From Lachnospiraceae bacterium (GTDB lineage: Bacteria > Bacillota > Clostridia > Lachnospirales > Lachnospiraceae), in the NCBI GenBank assembly GCA_021203205.1, contig JAJQBQ010000021.1, positions 1 through 64,000 of the forward strand: a stretch of 64,000 bases of DNA. The letters are read 5' to 3'. Below, one piece after another: positions 52,457-61,748 of the stretch. The notes beneath the pieces are model-generated. The model had not been told where the DNA came from. It worked only from the letters and a program-made list of their open reading frames with translations, and made no database searches. Every line of letters starts with the position of its first letter. The first letter of the stretch is position 1. The position numbers were made by a program, and so were the translations under genes.

Positions 52457-52480
52457 GAGTAAACGTTTTACGTTGATTCG
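52457..52480. repeat. Short dispersed repeat in the permease-ATPase gap
   Basis: GAGTAAACGTTTTACGTTGA is a member of the GTGAACG(C/T)TTC family (44643, 47951, 48090). It lies in the 104-nt gap between the permease stop and the ATPase start. A longer in-frame ATG at 52455 would place it inside the coding region. Confidence 0.55.
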
Positions 52481-52544
52481 GCGCGAAGAGATCCGAGCTG
52501 TTATGACTCTTAACCACAGCATCATAGCAAGGAGGAATTTTAGA

Positions 52545-53378
52545 GTGGAAAAGAAAAAAGATATAAAAACAGAATCTGAAACATCCGAAAAGCCGGGCCT
52601 GGAACAGACAGATAAAGAAACAGCCGCAGGGCAGACAGAGCAGGAAGAGCCGATTCTGGCGCTGGATCACGTGAGTGTGCGCTTTAACCTGAGCAAGGAA
52701 ATCGTAGATGATTTTAAGGAGTATTGCATCAAGCTGATCAAAGGTCAGCTCAAATATAACGAATTCTGGGCTCTCACAAATGTGAGCATCAGCCTCAGGA
52801 AAGGCGAAAGGCTGGGCATTCTGGGGTTGAACGGAGCCGGGAAAAGTACCCTCTTAAAGGTGATCGCCGGCGTATATAAACAGACCAGCGGAACGGTAAC
52901 GGTGAAAGGAAAGATCGCGCCGCTGCTGGAACTGGGAGCCGGCTTTGATCCGCAGTATACCGGGAAGGAAAATGTTTTTCTTTACGGAGCCGTGCTCGGT
53001 TACCGAAGAAATTTCCTTGAGTCCAAATACGATGAGATCGTGGAATTTTCCGAGCTTGGCGAGTTCATGGATGTGCCGCTCAAAAACTATTCTTCCGGTA
53101 TGAGAGCCCGGCTTGGCTTTGCCATAGCCACGGTGGTGGAGCCGGAGATCCTGATTTTGGACGAGGTGCTTTCTGTCGGGGACACAAAATTCCGCAAAAA
53201 ATCTGAAAAGAAAATCATGTCCATGTTTGATAAGGGTGTGACCGTGCTGTTTGTGTCCCATTCGACCGACCAGGTACGCAGACTCTGCAACAAGGCAATC
53301 ATTCTGGAAAAAGGCAGCGTGATCGCAAGCGGAGATGTGAATGAAGTGGCAGATATTTATGATAAGATGACGGAATAA
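52545..53378 (+). CDS. ABC exporter ATPase for teichoic acid/polysaccharide
   Basis: The start is GTG at 52545, 9 nt after AAGGAGG, giving 277 residues. A charged N-terminal tail of about 30 residues precedes the ATPase. Walker A is LGLNGAGKSTLLKVIAG, the signature YSSGMRARLGFA, and Walker B ILILDEVLSVGD. The loop YCIKLIKGQLKYNEFWAL between strands is typical of TagH/Wzt. There is no C-terminal carbohydrate-binding domain, so export should not depend on a terminal modification as in Wzt. It forms a pair with the permease upstream. Confidence 0.93.
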   Translation: MEKKKDIKTESETSEKPGLEQTDKETAAGQTEQEEPILALDHVSVRFNLSKEIVDDFKEYCIKLIKGQLKYNEFWALTNVSISLRKGERLGILGLNGAGKSTLLKVIAGVYKQTSGTVTVKGKIAPLLELGAGFDPQYTGKENVFLYGAVLGYRRNFLESKYDEIVEFSELGEFMDVPLKNYSSGMRARLGFAIATVVEPEILILDEVLSVGDTKFRKKSEKKIMSMFDKGVTVLFVSHSTDQVRRLCNKAIILEKGSVIASGDVNEVADIYDKMTE

Positions 53379-53556
53379 ACAGTATCGGTGCCTTGAAGAG
53401 ATTGCCGCTATTCACGGTCGTCCCCTATCCACAAAAGTTCCGGATTTACTCATCGCCTGCGATTTAAAAAAGGTTTGAATTTTGTGAGTGTGGGGAAGCT
53501 GTTGCAGGAGCGGTAACGGATGAGCAGGAACCAAAAACACAGGAGAGGTAGCTATC

Positions 53557-54021
53557 TTGGATAAGCCAAAACAACTATTTCATAAATACCGCGAGATTAT
53601 TGCCTATATTATCGTGGGCGGTCTGACGACACTGACAAACTGGGTCATTTATTCCCTGCTGATTCTTCTGGTGCGCCATGCCACGGGCACGGAGGAAGTC
53701 GGCGCACAGGCAATCACACTCAGCAACGCAGGGGCGTGGTTTGGCGCGGTGCTGTTCGCGTTCTTCGCGAACAAAGTGCTGGTGTTCGAAAGCAAAAGCT
53801 TTGAAAAGCAGGTTTTCTTAAAGGAACTGGTGCTGTTCTTCGGCGCTCGCATGCTGTCCGGCGTGGTTGAGATCTTCGCTCCGGGCATTCTTGTGGCGAT
53901 GGGGCTCGATCAGAAGATTTTTGGCATCGAAGGCTTTGCGGCGAAGATTCTGGTGAGCGTATTTGTGGTGATACTGAACTATGTGCTGGGAAAGTGGATG
54001 GTGTTTCGGAAGAAGAAGTGA
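53557..54021 (+). CDS. GtrA-family membrane protein
   Basis: This 154-residue protein has four membrane helices. The family motifs are YIIVGGLTTLTNWVIY at the first helix, FANKVLVFESKS in the central loop and VILNYVLGKWMVFRKKK at the end. GtrA proteins are thought to flip or carry lipid-linked sugars for polysaccharide modification. The start is TTG at 53557, with AGGAGAGG upstream. It is the last gene of the polysaccharide region before a large palindrome. Confidence 0.9.
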   Translation: MDKPKQLFHKYREIIAYIIVGGLTTLTNWVIYSLLILLVRHATGTEEVGAQAITLSNAGAWFGAVLFAFFANKVLVFESKSFEKQVFLKELVLFFGARMLSGVVEIFAPGILVAMGLDQKIFGIEGFAAKILVSVFVVILNYVLGKWMVFRKKK

Positions 54022-54098
54022 GAGGGAGTTCGTTTTGATCGATCTGCGAAACCGGGCACCTGCCACTGCAGCAAAAGAGTAAAAAAAGAATAGAAATA

Positions 54099-54247
54099 AA
54101 AAAGAGCCACTGTACAAAAGGTGGTTCTTTCTCAAATTCGGGGACAATTTTTCCGGGAAAATGTCTCTCTATATATAAGACATTTTCCCGGAAAAAGCGT
54201 ACCCAAAGCCGGGAAAGAACCACACATAATGCAGCGACTCTTTTTTT
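54099..54247. repeat. Nested 149-bp palindrome between gtrA and pyrG
   Basis: The inner arms are a perfect 19-bp inverted repeat: TTTTTCCGGGAAAATGTCT (54148-54166) and its complement (54178-54196), with an 11-nt loop. Outer arms (54099-54131 and 54212-54247) pair imperfectly through AAAAGAG(C/T)C...GTGGTTCTTTC. Poly-A and poly-T ends make it a plausible bidirectional terminator. Its size and nesting exceed an ordinary one. Confidence 0.85.
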
Positions 54248-54281
54248 GGGCCGCTAAAATTTGTAAGGTCATCATGAAAAC

Positions 54282-55886
54282 TTACTTTGTTTGTTCCAGC
54301 GCCGCCCCCACAAAGCCTAAAAACAGCGGATGGGGTCTGGTGGGCCGGCTTTTCAATTCCGGGTGTGCCTGGGTGGCGACGAACCAGGGGTGATCCTTTA
54401 ACTCGATCATCTCCACGATGCGCCCGTCCGGCGAGAAGCCGGAGAGCACCATGCCGTGCTCCGTCAGCACCCTGCGGTAGTCGTTGTTTACTTCGTAGCG
54501 GTGGCGGTGGCGCTCATGGATCACATCCTGCCCGTAGACTTCCTTTGCCTTTGTGCCGTCCACCAGGGCGCAGGGCCAGGAGCCGAGTCTCAAGGTGCCG
54601 CCGATGTCCTCGATGCCGTCCTGCTCGGGCATCAGGTGGATGACCGGATGTGTCGTGGAGGGGTTGAGCTCCGCGCTGTGGGCGTCCTCGAAGCCCACCA
54701 CATGGCGGGCAAACTCGACGATGGCGAGCTGCAGCCCCAGGCAAAGGCCGAGGTAGGGGATTTTGTGTTCTCTGGCATACTGAATGGCGTAGATTTTGCC
54801 GTCGATGCCGCGGTCGCCGAAACCGCCCGGCACCAGAATGCCGGACACATCACTTAAGATCTCGTCCACATTTTCCGGGGTTACCTTCTCGGAATCCACC
54901 CACTTGATATTTACCTTCGCGTGGTAAGCATAGCCGCTGTGCTTTAAAGCCTCCACGACGGAAATGTAGGCGTCGTGCAGGGAAATATATTTTCCGACCA
55001 GCGCGATATTCACCTCTCTGGTCAGGTTCTTTGCCGCGTGAACCATTGCAGTCCAGTCGTTTAGATCCGGTTCCGGACATGGCAGTTCCAGACGTTTGCA
55101 GACGAGCTCGGCCAGATGTTGCTTTTCCATCACCAGCGGCAGTTCGTAGAGAACCTCCACGTCCAGATTCTCCAGCACGTGGTCCGCCGAGACGTTACAG
55201 AAGAGGGCAATCTTCTCCCGCATCTTGCGGTCCACCGGGTAATCCGAGCGGCACACGAGAATGTCCGGCAGAAGGCCCATGCCCTGGAGGGATTTGACAC
55301 TCATCTGTGTCGGTTTTGTCTTCAGTTCCTGCGAAGCTTTCAGGTAAGGAATCAGCGTTACATGGATCAGCATGACGTTTTCCCGCCCGATCTCATTCTG
55401 GAACTGGCGGATGGCCTCTAAAAACGGCTGAGATTCGATGTCGCCGACCGTGCCGCCCACCTCGATGATGGCGATCTCCGTTTCGCTGTCGGAATAGTTC
55501 CGGTGGAAGCGGGATTTGATCTCGTTCGTGATGTGAGGGATGACCTGCACCGTGCCCCCGCCGAAGTCGCCGCGCCGCTCCTTCTGCAGGACGGACCAGT
55601 AGATCTTTCCGGTGGTATGGTTCGAGTTCTTCGTCAGGTTCTCATCGATAAAACGCTCGTAATGCCCGAGATCCAGATCCGTCTCGGCGCCGTCGTCCGT
55701 GACAAACACCTCGCCGTGCTGCACCGGGTTCATCGTGCCCGGATCCACGTTAATATAGGGGTCAAACTTCTGCATCGTGACCTTGAATCCTCTTGCTTTT
55801 AAAAGCCTGCCTAAGGATGCTGCCGTGATGCCCTTCCCGAGCCCGGAAACGACGCCGCCCGTGACGAACACATATTTTACTGCCAT
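54282..55886 (-). CDS. pyrG: CTP synthase
   Basis: The 534-residue enzyme makes CTP from UTP, ATP and glutamine. The synthetase domain starts [23 protein letters not shown] and includes the UTP-site region [13 protein letters not shown]. The glutaminase domain has the nucleophile in [10 protein letters not shown] and the His-Glu pair in [18 protein letters not shown]. Length is normal. It is a monocistronic minus-strand gene converging on gtrA. I looked for the initial-G-run attenuator described for Bacillus pyrG in the region upstream and did not see one. Confidence 0.97.
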   Translation of the reverse strand: MAVKYVFVTGGVVSGLGKGITAASLGRLLKARGFKVTMQKFDPYINVDPGTMNPVQHGEVFVTDDGAETDLDLGHYERFIDENLTKNSNHTTGKIYWSVLQKERRGDFGGGTVQVIPHITNEIKSRFHRNYSDSETEIAIIEVGGTVGDIESQPFLEAIRQFQNEIGRENVMLIHVTLIPYLKASQELKTKPTQMSVKSLQGMGLLPDILVCRSDYPVDRKMREKIALFCNVSADHVLENLDVEVLYELPLVMEKQHLAELVCKRLELPCPEPDLNDWTAMVHAAKNLTREVNIALVGKYISLHDAYISVVEALKHSGYAYHAKVNIKWVDSEKVTPENVDEILSDVSGILVPGGFGDRGIDGKIYAIQYAREHKIPYLGLCLGLQLAIVEFARHVVGFEDAHSAELNPSTTHPVIHLMPEQDGIEDIGGTLRLGSWPCALVDGTKAKEVYGQDVIHERHRHRYEVNNDYRRVLTEHGMVLSGFSPDGRIVEMIELKDHPWFVATQAHPELKSRPTRPHPLFLGFVGAALEQTK

Positions 55887-56126
55887 GTATACGTACCTGC
55901 CCTTTCGTATGAGTATTAACTGCTTTAAAATAAACAGTCTGTTTCATGCTGTGGAAGTGAAACGTAAGGTAAATCATCACAGCGGGACAGGAACACTGTT
56001 ATTTTGCGGCAGAAAAAGTATGATTTAAGTATCTTACAGTCTGTCGGACGTGCCGACAAAAAGACTGTCAAAGTATACCCCATGAAGAGAATTATTGCAA
56101 GCGGGAAAGAGGTTGTTTTTTAAGCC

Positions 56127-56154
56127 TTGACATTTTTCGCACACAATGTAAAAT
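56127..56154 (+). promoter_or_regulatory. Promoter of the RNA methyltransferase gene
   Basis: TTGACA (56127-56132) and TAAAAT (56149-56154) are 16 bp apart, about 110 nt before the start codon. Confidence 0.7.
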
Positions 56155-56266
56155 GTACAGACTGGCAAAAATACGGCGGTAATGCGGCAGCTGAAGAAAG
56201 CGGATCCCGGAAGATGTCCGAAAAGAGAGTGTGAAATAATAAAATTGAACTGCGAGGAAGAAATAT

Positions 56267-57421
56267 ATGAAAACCATGGATTTAATCGCCCCCTGCCACT
56301 TCGGCCTGGAGGCGTGCCTGAAGAGAGAGATTACGGACATCGGCTACGATGTAACCGCGGTTGAGGACGGCCGCGTCACGTTTGCGGGCGATGCGGAGGC
56401 TGTCTGCCGGGGGAATGTGTTCCTGCGCACGGCGGAGCGCATCCTGTTAAAATGCGGCGAATTCAGGGCCACGACCTTCGACGAGCTGTTTGAAGGCACA
56501 AGGAAAATCCCCTGGGCGGACTTCCTGCCGGAGGACGCGCGCTTCTGGGTGACGAAGGCCAGTTCGGTGAAAAGCGCGCTCTTTTCGCCGTCGGACATCC
56601 AGCGGATCGTAAAAAAGGCGATCGTGGAGAAGATGAAACTAAGCTGCCCGGTGGAGTACTTCGCGGAGGACGGCGACGATTACCCAATCCGCGTGTTCCT
56701 GAATAAAGACCTGGTGACCATCGCGCTGGAAACGACGGGAACATCCCTGCACAAGCGCGGCTACCGGAAGATGACGTCCCAGGCACCCATCTCGGAGACC
56801 CTCGCGGCGGCGCTCCTTATGCTCACCCCGTGGAAGGGCGACCGCATCCTGGTGGATCCCTTCTGCGGCAGCGGAACCTTCCCCATCGAAGCGGCACTGA
56901 TGGCGGCGAACATTGCGCCGGGCGTAAACCGGACATTCACATCCATGAACTGGGATAACCTGATTCCGCCGTCCCTGTGGGATGACACGATAGAGGAGGC
57001 GCGCGACCTGGAAACGCCGGATATCGAGACGGACATTCAGGGCTATGATATCGACGGCGAGGTGCTGCGCGCGGCCAGACAGAACGCGGCGGACGCGGGC
57101 GTCGGGCACCTGATCCATTTTCAGCAGCGGCCGGTCGCGGAGCTTGCCCATCCGAAAAAATACGGGTTTGTGGTCACCAACCCACCTTACGGCGAGCGCA
57201 TGGAGGAGCGCGAAGCGCTGCCTGCCATTTACCGGGCGCTCGGTGACCGCATAAAAATGCTGGACAGCTGGTCGGCTTATGTGATATCATCTTACGACCG
57301 CGTGGAGCGGGATATGGGCATGAAAGCGGCGAAAAACCGCAAGATATATAACGGTATGATTAAAACGTATTTCTATCAGTTCCCGGGGCCAAAACCCGGG
57401 GCGAAGAGACAGGGGTTCTGA
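56267..57421 (+). CDS. THUMP-domain class I RNA methyltransferase (RlmL/YpsC type)
   Basis: The 384-residue enzyme has a ferredoxin-like/THUMP N-terminal half and a SAM-dependent methyltransferase half. The SAM motif is LVDPFCGSGTFPIEAAL near residue 200, and the catalytic motif is VVTNPPYGER near residue 302, typical of guanine-N2 methylation in rRNA. LHKRGYRKMTSQAPISETLAAALL joins the two. A ribosome binding site GAGGAAG lies before the ATG at 56267. The gene is followed 18 nt later by the protease gene. Confidence 0.92.
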   Translation: MKTMDLIAPCHFGLEACLKREITDIGYDVTAVEDGRVTFAGDAEAVCRGNVFLRTAERILLKCGEFRATTFDELFEGTRKIPWADFLPEDARFWVTKASSVKSALFSPSDIQRIVKKAIVEKMKLSCPVEYFAEDGDDYPIRVFLNKDLVTIALETTGTSLHKRGYRKMTSQAPISETLAAALLMLTPWKGDRILVDPFCGSGTFPIEAALMAANIAPGVNRTFTSMNWDNLIPPSLWDDTIEEARDLETPDIETDIQGYDIDGEVLRAARQNAADAGVGHLIHFQQRPVAELAHPKKYGFVVTNPPYGERMEEREALPAIYRALGDRIKMLDSWSAYVISSYDRVERDMGMKAAKNRKIYNGMIKTYFYQFPGPKPGAKRQGF

Positions 57422-57439
57422 TACAGGGGGAGAATAAAT

Positions 57440-59191
57440 TTGCAGAAAAAATATGCGGCGGTTCTTTTATTTCTCTTGCTCTGGGTCGGGGTGTTCGGCA
57501 TTCGCTTCACTCTGACTTCGGAGCAGGTTGTCGCGGGTGGAGATACCGTGGAGCAACTCTCCGGGGATGATGAAGAGGATGAAGAGGACGGTAACGGAGA
57601 CGATTACGACTCGGTCTGGAACCGTCTGATCGCGCAGTATGTCAACGAGCAGGAGATCACGCTGATGGTCGGCGGAAAAACCGTCGCTTTCGATGAGAGC
57701 GCCGCCTATATGAATGACTCTCTCGAGATCATGCTGCCGCTGGACATCTTTCAGGACAGCTTTGACTGCGCCGTAAACATTTACGACGGCACAACTATCC
57801 TGATTGAGCGCGGCGATACATCTGCAGAGCTCACGGTCGGCAGCACGCAGTACCGACTGAATTCTGCAACCCTTACCCTCCAGACGCCGGTCGTGAAGGT
57901 GAATGACACGATTTATATTCCGCTTCTCGCTGTGAGGACGATCTTTTCGTATACATACTCGTGGGATATTTCGCAGACGCTGTTAAGCCTTGAAACGACG
58001 GCGGAAGAGACATCCATGCTGCCCTCGTACTACAATTATTCCGAAATGGGAAAGACGACGGCGGCGAAAAATCAGGGCAGCGACGGCAACTGCTGGGCGT
58101 TTGCGGCCCTCACCGCCATAGAGACGACGCTCCTTCCGGAGGAAAACCTGCTGCTTTCGGTGGAACACCTGTGGCTGCGCCCTTCTTTTGCGAACGCCAG
58201 CGGCAACGGCGGGGATTACAGCATGGCGCTGGCCTACCTGCTCTCCTGGGAGGGACCGGTGCTGGAGTCGGAGGATCCGTACGGCGACGGTGTGCGCAAC
58301 GAGTCCGCCACCGTGGTGAAGCATGTGCAGGAGGTACAGATTCTGGAATCGAAGAATTTCGAGCAGATAAAGCAGATGATCTACCAGTACGGCGGCGTGC
58401 AGAGCTCCATTTACATGTCGCTGGCAAGCGCAGACTCCGAATCTCTCTATTATAATACAGACACGTACGGCTATGCCTACATCGGCACGGAAAACCCGAA
58501 TCATGACATCGTGATTGTCGGGTGGGACGACAACTATTCCGCGGAAAACTTCGGCATCGAGGTCGGCGGGGACGGTGCGTTTATCTGCCGCAACAGCTGG
58601 GGCAGCGACTTCGGCGATGAGGGAAATTTCTACATTTCCTACTATGACACGAACATCGGCGTCCACAATGTGGTGTACACGGGCATCGAGGACGCAGACA
58701 ATTACGACAATATTTACCAGAGCGATCTCTGCGGCTGGACCGGAAATATGGGTTACAGCGATGAGGACGCGTATATGGCAAACGTATACACCGCCGGGGG
58801 CGATGAGCGGATTGAGGCGGTGGGCTTTTACGCGACGGCGGCGGGTACCGAGTATACCATCTACATCGCCCGGAGCTACCGCAACTCGGGGGATCTGAAC
58901 AACCGTGTCCGCGCGGCTTCCGGCACGCTGAAGAACGCGGGCTATTACACGATTGACCTGGATCTGAGCCTTACGGTGAGTGCGGGCGAAGAATTTGCCG
59001 TGATTGTGTATATCCGCACGCCGGGCGCAACCATGCCGATTGCCATTGAATATGCATCGGAGGGGAGCAATCTTGTAATTGACGTTTCGGACGGAGAGGG
59101 GTATATTAGTTCGGACGGAAACCACTGGGAAAATACCGAAGAGAGCCGGGGCGTGAACCTTTGCCTGAAGGCGTATACGGTGGATCAGTGA
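57440..59191 (+). CDS. Secreted papain-like cysteine protease with copper-amine-oxidase-type N-domain
   Basis: The 583-residue protein starts at TTG (57440) after AGGGGGAG. A membrane anchor or signal (about residues 5-22) is followed by an acidic linker (DDEEDEEDGNGDD), then a beta-rich domain (about 70-190, MVGGKTVAFDESA...LEIMLPL) like the amine-oxidase-N stalk domains of Firmicutes. The C1 protease has Gln212/Cys218 in NQGSDGNCWAFA, His about 355 in NHDIVIVGWDD and Asn about 385 in CRNSWGSDFGDEG. The C-terminal 170 residues form a lectin-like beta domain often paired with such proteases. It probably acts at the cell surface on proteins or wall peptides. Confidence 0.9.
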   Translation: MQKKYAAVLLFLLLWVGVFGIRFTLTSEQVVAGGDTVEQLSGDDEEDEEDGNGDDYDSVWNRLIAQYVNEQEITLMVGGKTVAFDESAAYMNDSLEIMLPLDIFQDSFDCAVNIYDGTTILIERGDTSAELTVGSTQYRLNSATLTLQTPVVKVNDTIYIPLLAVRTIFSYTYSWDISQTLLSLETTAEETSMLPSYYNYSEMGKTTAAKNQGSDGNCWAFAALTAIETTLLPEENLLLSVEHLWLRPSFANASGNGGDYSMALAYLLSWEGPVLESEDPYGDGVRNESATVVKHVQEVQILESKNFEQIKQMIYQYGGVQSSIYMSLASADSESLYYNTDTYGYAYIGTENPNHDIVIVGWDDNYSAENFGIEVGGDGAFICRNSWGSDFGDEGNFYISYYDTNIGVHNVVYTGIEDADNYDNIYQSDLCGWTGNMGYSDEDAYMANVYTAGGDERIEAVGFYATAAGTEYTIYIARSYRNSGDLNNRVRAASGTLKNAGYYTIDLDLSLTVSAGEEFAVIVYIRTPGATMPIAIEYASEGSNLVIDVSDGEGYISSDGNHWENTEESRGVNLCLKAYTVDQ

Positions 59192-59337
59192 GTAGTGGCT
59201 AGTGGCCAGTGGCCGGTGGCCGGTGGTTCGTGACGGAAATATCGTGGTTGGGAATCTTTTAAGAAAGCAGATTCGGGTCGAATGACCCGGAGTGACAGAT
59301 AAAAGGGGAGCTTTGCGCAGAAAGAGGAATTTCACGT

Positions 59338-59931
59338 ATGAAAAGGATTATTTTTGCAACTTCAAATCCGAACAAGCTTCGGGAAATCCGCCAGATTTTT
59401 GACGATCCGGAGGTGGAAATTCTTTCCTTAAAGGAGGCCGGTATCCATGCGGATATCGTGGAGGACGGAACCACGTTCGAGGAGAACGCCTGCATCAAGG
59501 CGGGCGCGGTGAGCCGTCTGACCGGGGAGCTGGTGCTGGCGGACGACAGCGGTCTGGAGGTAGATTACCTGGACAGGGCGCCCGGCGTGTATTCGGCCCG
59601 CTTTATGGGTGAGGAGACGCCGTACTCGGTGAAAAATCAGTTCATTATTGATCAGCTGCGGGATGCGGAGGGGGAGAAGCGCAGCGCGCGCTTCGTTTGT
59701 GCCATTGCGGCAGCCTTTCCGGACGGGCGAACGCTCGTTACGCGGGGAACCATCGAAGGGCGTATCGCGTACGAACCGGCGGGGATGAACGGGTTTGGTT
59801 ATGACCCGATCGTCTTTGTGCCTGAGTTTGGCATGACCACGGGAGAGATGGAGCCGGAACAGAAAAACGCCATCAGCCACCGGGGAAAGGCTCTGCGGCA
59901 GATGAGGGAGCTGTTAAAGAAAGCACAATGA
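59338..59931 (+). CDS. rdgB: XTP/dITP diphosphatase
   Basis: This 197-residue house-cleaning pyrophosphatase removes deaminated purine triphosphates. The family start FATSNPNKLREI, the metal site DGTTFEENACIKA, LADDSGLEVDYLD, and the C-terminal GFGYDPIVF...ISHRGKALRQM are all present. Its stop overlaps a possible start of the next gene by ATGA, and both form a unit. The upstream 145 nt contain short GTGGCC(A/G) repeats (59195-59225) of no evident function. Confidence 0.96.
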   Translation: MKRIIFATSNPNKLREIRQIFDDPEVEILSLKEAGIHADIVEDGTTFEENACIKAGAVSRLTGELVLADDSGLEVDYLDRAPGVYSARFMGEETPYSVKNQFIIDQLRDAEGEKRSARFVCAIAAAFPDGRTLVTRGTIEGRIAYEPAGMNGFGYDPIVFVPEFGMTTGEMEPEQKNAISHRGKALRQMRELLKKAQ

Positions 59932-59957
59932 GGAAATATAAGAATGCGGAGGGAAAC

Positions 59958-60437
59958 ATGCATATCCTGGTAATCAGTGACACACACAGGAAGGACGTAT
60001 ACATGCGGGAAGTAATCAGCCGTGTCGGAAAGGTGGATATGGTGTTCCATCTGGGCGATATCGAGGGCTCCGATCAGCTGCTGATGTCCCTGTGCGAATG
60101 TCCGGTCATCATCGTGCGGGGGAACAACGACTTCTTCTCCGTGCAGGAGCGCGACCGGGTGATGGCGTTGGGGAACCACAGGATTCTCCTGACGCACGGG
60201 CACAATTACGGCGTGTCCTTCACGACGGTGCGCCTGGCCGAGGAAGCCATCGCCAGAAACTGCGATATTGCGCTCTATGGGCATACGCATGTGCCGTCAC
60301 TGACGGAGGAAAAAGGGGTAACCCTGTTTAATCCGGGAAGTCTCGGTTATCCGAGGCAGGTGCCGCGCAAACCGACCTATGGTCTTATTGAGATTGACCG
60401 GTTTGAAGAGGTGCATTACACCATCTGCGAGATGTAA
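59958..60437 (+). CDS. YfcE/MJ0936-type metallophosphoesterase
   Basis: The start at 59958 follows GGAGGG and gives 159 residues beginning MHILVISDTHRKD; an ATG overlapping the rdgB stop (59928) would add ten residues. The metal-binding motifs are ISDTH, LGDIEG, VRGNNDF, LTHGHNYG and YGHTHVP. Members are cytosolic phosphodiesterases with unclear natural substrates. rdgB-yfcE pairs are common in Clostridia. The last 30 bases are duplicated downstream at 60478-60512. Confidence 0.92.
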   Translation: MHILVISDTHRKDVYMREVISRVGKVDMVFHLGDIEGSDQLLMSLCECPVIIVRGNNDFFSVQERDRVMALGNHRILLTHGHNYGVSFTTVRLAEEAIARNCDIALYGHTHVPSLTEEKGVTLFNPGSLGYPRQVPRKPTYGLIEIDRFEEVHYTICEM

Positions 60438-60512
60438 AATGAACGTCTCCGGCATAGCTGCATGAACCGTGTGCTTCAGGTGCATTACACCATCCGTGGG
60501 ATGTAAAATGAA
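60409..60512 (+). repeat. Duplicated 3' end of the phosphoesterase gene
   Basis: AGGTGCATTACACCATC and the following GATGTAAAATGAA at 60409-60443 recur at 60478-60512 with three transitions in 35. The first copy encodes the final VHYTICEM and stop; the second is non-coding. Confidence 0.85.
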
Positions 60513-60572
60513 TCGCATCGAAACCGAAGCATGGAGAAATCCGTGAGTCAGCTTTTGATATCTTAATTAATT

Positions 60573-60665
60573 TGACACCAGGGTCAAAAGCATATGAATC
60601 GGATGCTTGAATCCGAATTCAAGTGCCTGGGATCCGTGGTGTCATGACTTTTGACTCCGGTATCA
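60573..60665. repeat. Dispersed palindromic element, copy 3
   Basis: TGACACCAGGGTCAAAAG at the left is mirrored by CTTTTGACTCCGGTATCA at the right. A second inner inverted repeat (ATTCGG/CCGAAT type) forms the core. The reverse complement matches the element at 1003-1162, and the right third matches 49239-49268. Confidence 0.85.
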
Positions 60666-60686
60666 TAAATTTTGGAAGGAGAAGAC

Positions 60687-61532
60687 ATGTCAGACGAAAT
60701 CAGAGAAATCCGCGATGCGCGCCTCACCGGTGAGCGCGCGCTTTTTCATGAGCGCAATCTGCGCATTTTTGACACGATATTTGAGGACGGAGAGTCCCCG
60801 CTGAAAGAATGTGAGAATATCGAGGCAAAAAGATGCATGTTTCGCTGGAAATATCCGCTCTGGTATGGTAAAAATATCAGTGTTGTAGATTCGACCCTTT
60901 TTGATATGGCGCGTGCGGGCATCTGGTACACGGATCATATCACGGTGGAAAATACACTGATCGAAGCACCCAAAAATTTCAGACGCGTGACGGACTTAAC
61001 GCTTGCGAACGTCAGCTTTACGAATGCGCAGGAGACCCTATGGCACTGCAGGGATGTGCGCATGCAGTATGTGACAGCCTCGGGCGATTACTTCGCCATG
61101 AACAGCGAGAATATGGAAATTTCAGACCTTGTGCTTGCCGGAAACTATCCGTTTGACGGCGCGAAGCATGTGACGGTGAGCCATTCAAAGCTGATTTCAA
61201 AAGACGCATTCTGGAACTGTGAGGACATTACGGTTACGGACAGCTTCATCTCCGGCGAATACCTCGGATGGAATTCAAAAAATGTGACATTTATCGACTG
61301 CACCATCGAAAGCCTGCAGGGCATGTGCTATATGGATCATGTGGTGATGAAAAACTGCAGACTCCTGAATACGACCCTTGCTTTCGAGTACTCCACGGTG
61401 GACGCGGACATTCACAGCCGCATCGAAAGCGTGAAAAATCCGTCCGGCGGCAGCATCCGCGCGGAAGGCATCGGTGAGCTTATCATGGAGGCAGACAAGG
61501 TGGATGTGACGAAAACGGAAATCCCGGGGTGA
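60687..61532 (+). CDS. DUF3737-family right-handed beta-helix protein
   Basis: The start at 60687 follows GGAAGGAG and gives 281 residues. Repeating units of about 20 residues with alternating hydrophobics and polar turns (for example ITVENTLIEAPKNF, VTVSHSKLISKDAFWNC, VTFIDCTIESLQGMCYM) match the DUF3737 family, predicted to fold as a beta helix. There is no signal peptide, so it is cytosolic. Function is unknown; relatives are widespread in gut Firmicutes. It is monocistronic, behind the palindromic element at 60573. Confidence 0.88.
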   Translation: MSDEIREIRDARLTGERALFHERNLRIFDTIFEDGESPLKECENIEAKRCMFRWKYPLWYGKNISVVDSTLFDMARAGIWYTDHITVENTLIEAPKNFRRVTDLTLANVSFTNAQETLWHCRDVRMQYVTASGDYFAMNSENMEISDLVLAGNYPFDGAKHVTVSHSKLISKDAFWNCEDITVTDSFISGEYLGWNSKNVTFIDCTIESLQGMCYMDHVVMKNCRLLNTTLAFEYSTVDADIHSRIESVKNPSGGSIRAEGIGELIMEADKVDVTKTEIPG

Positions 61533-61664
61533 TTTGCAGTTGTCCTGCTCGTATGAGTCGTCTCGACGTTGGCTTTTTGTTTCGCTTAAAGATGGCTTCG
61601 AATAATAATGATGTTAAACAATTGATTGCATTAACTGATCAGTTTATTTTCCTCCGATTTGTGA

Positions 61665-61670
61665 TATGAT
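61665..61670 (+). promoter_or_regulatory. Putative -10 box before 61749
   Basis: TATGAT lies about 80 nt before the start codon. The -35 region is AT-rich without a clear hexamer. The rest of the 216-nt gap is unremarkable. Confidence 0.35.
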
Positions 61671-61748
61671 AATGGAAGGTTGAGATGCGGGACGTCTGAT
61701 CGCAACGTAAAAATATCAGGTAATACATGAGCGGATTGGAGGTAATTT

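Noticed and set aside
55887-56060. CTP-sensing attenuator upstream of pyrG
   Set aside because: No initial G-run transcript start followed by a terminator hairpin was seen in the pyrG leader.
57983-59335. 450-codon minus-strand frame under the papain-like protease
   Set aside because: The plus-strand frame has clear protease motifs; the minus frame is its shadow.
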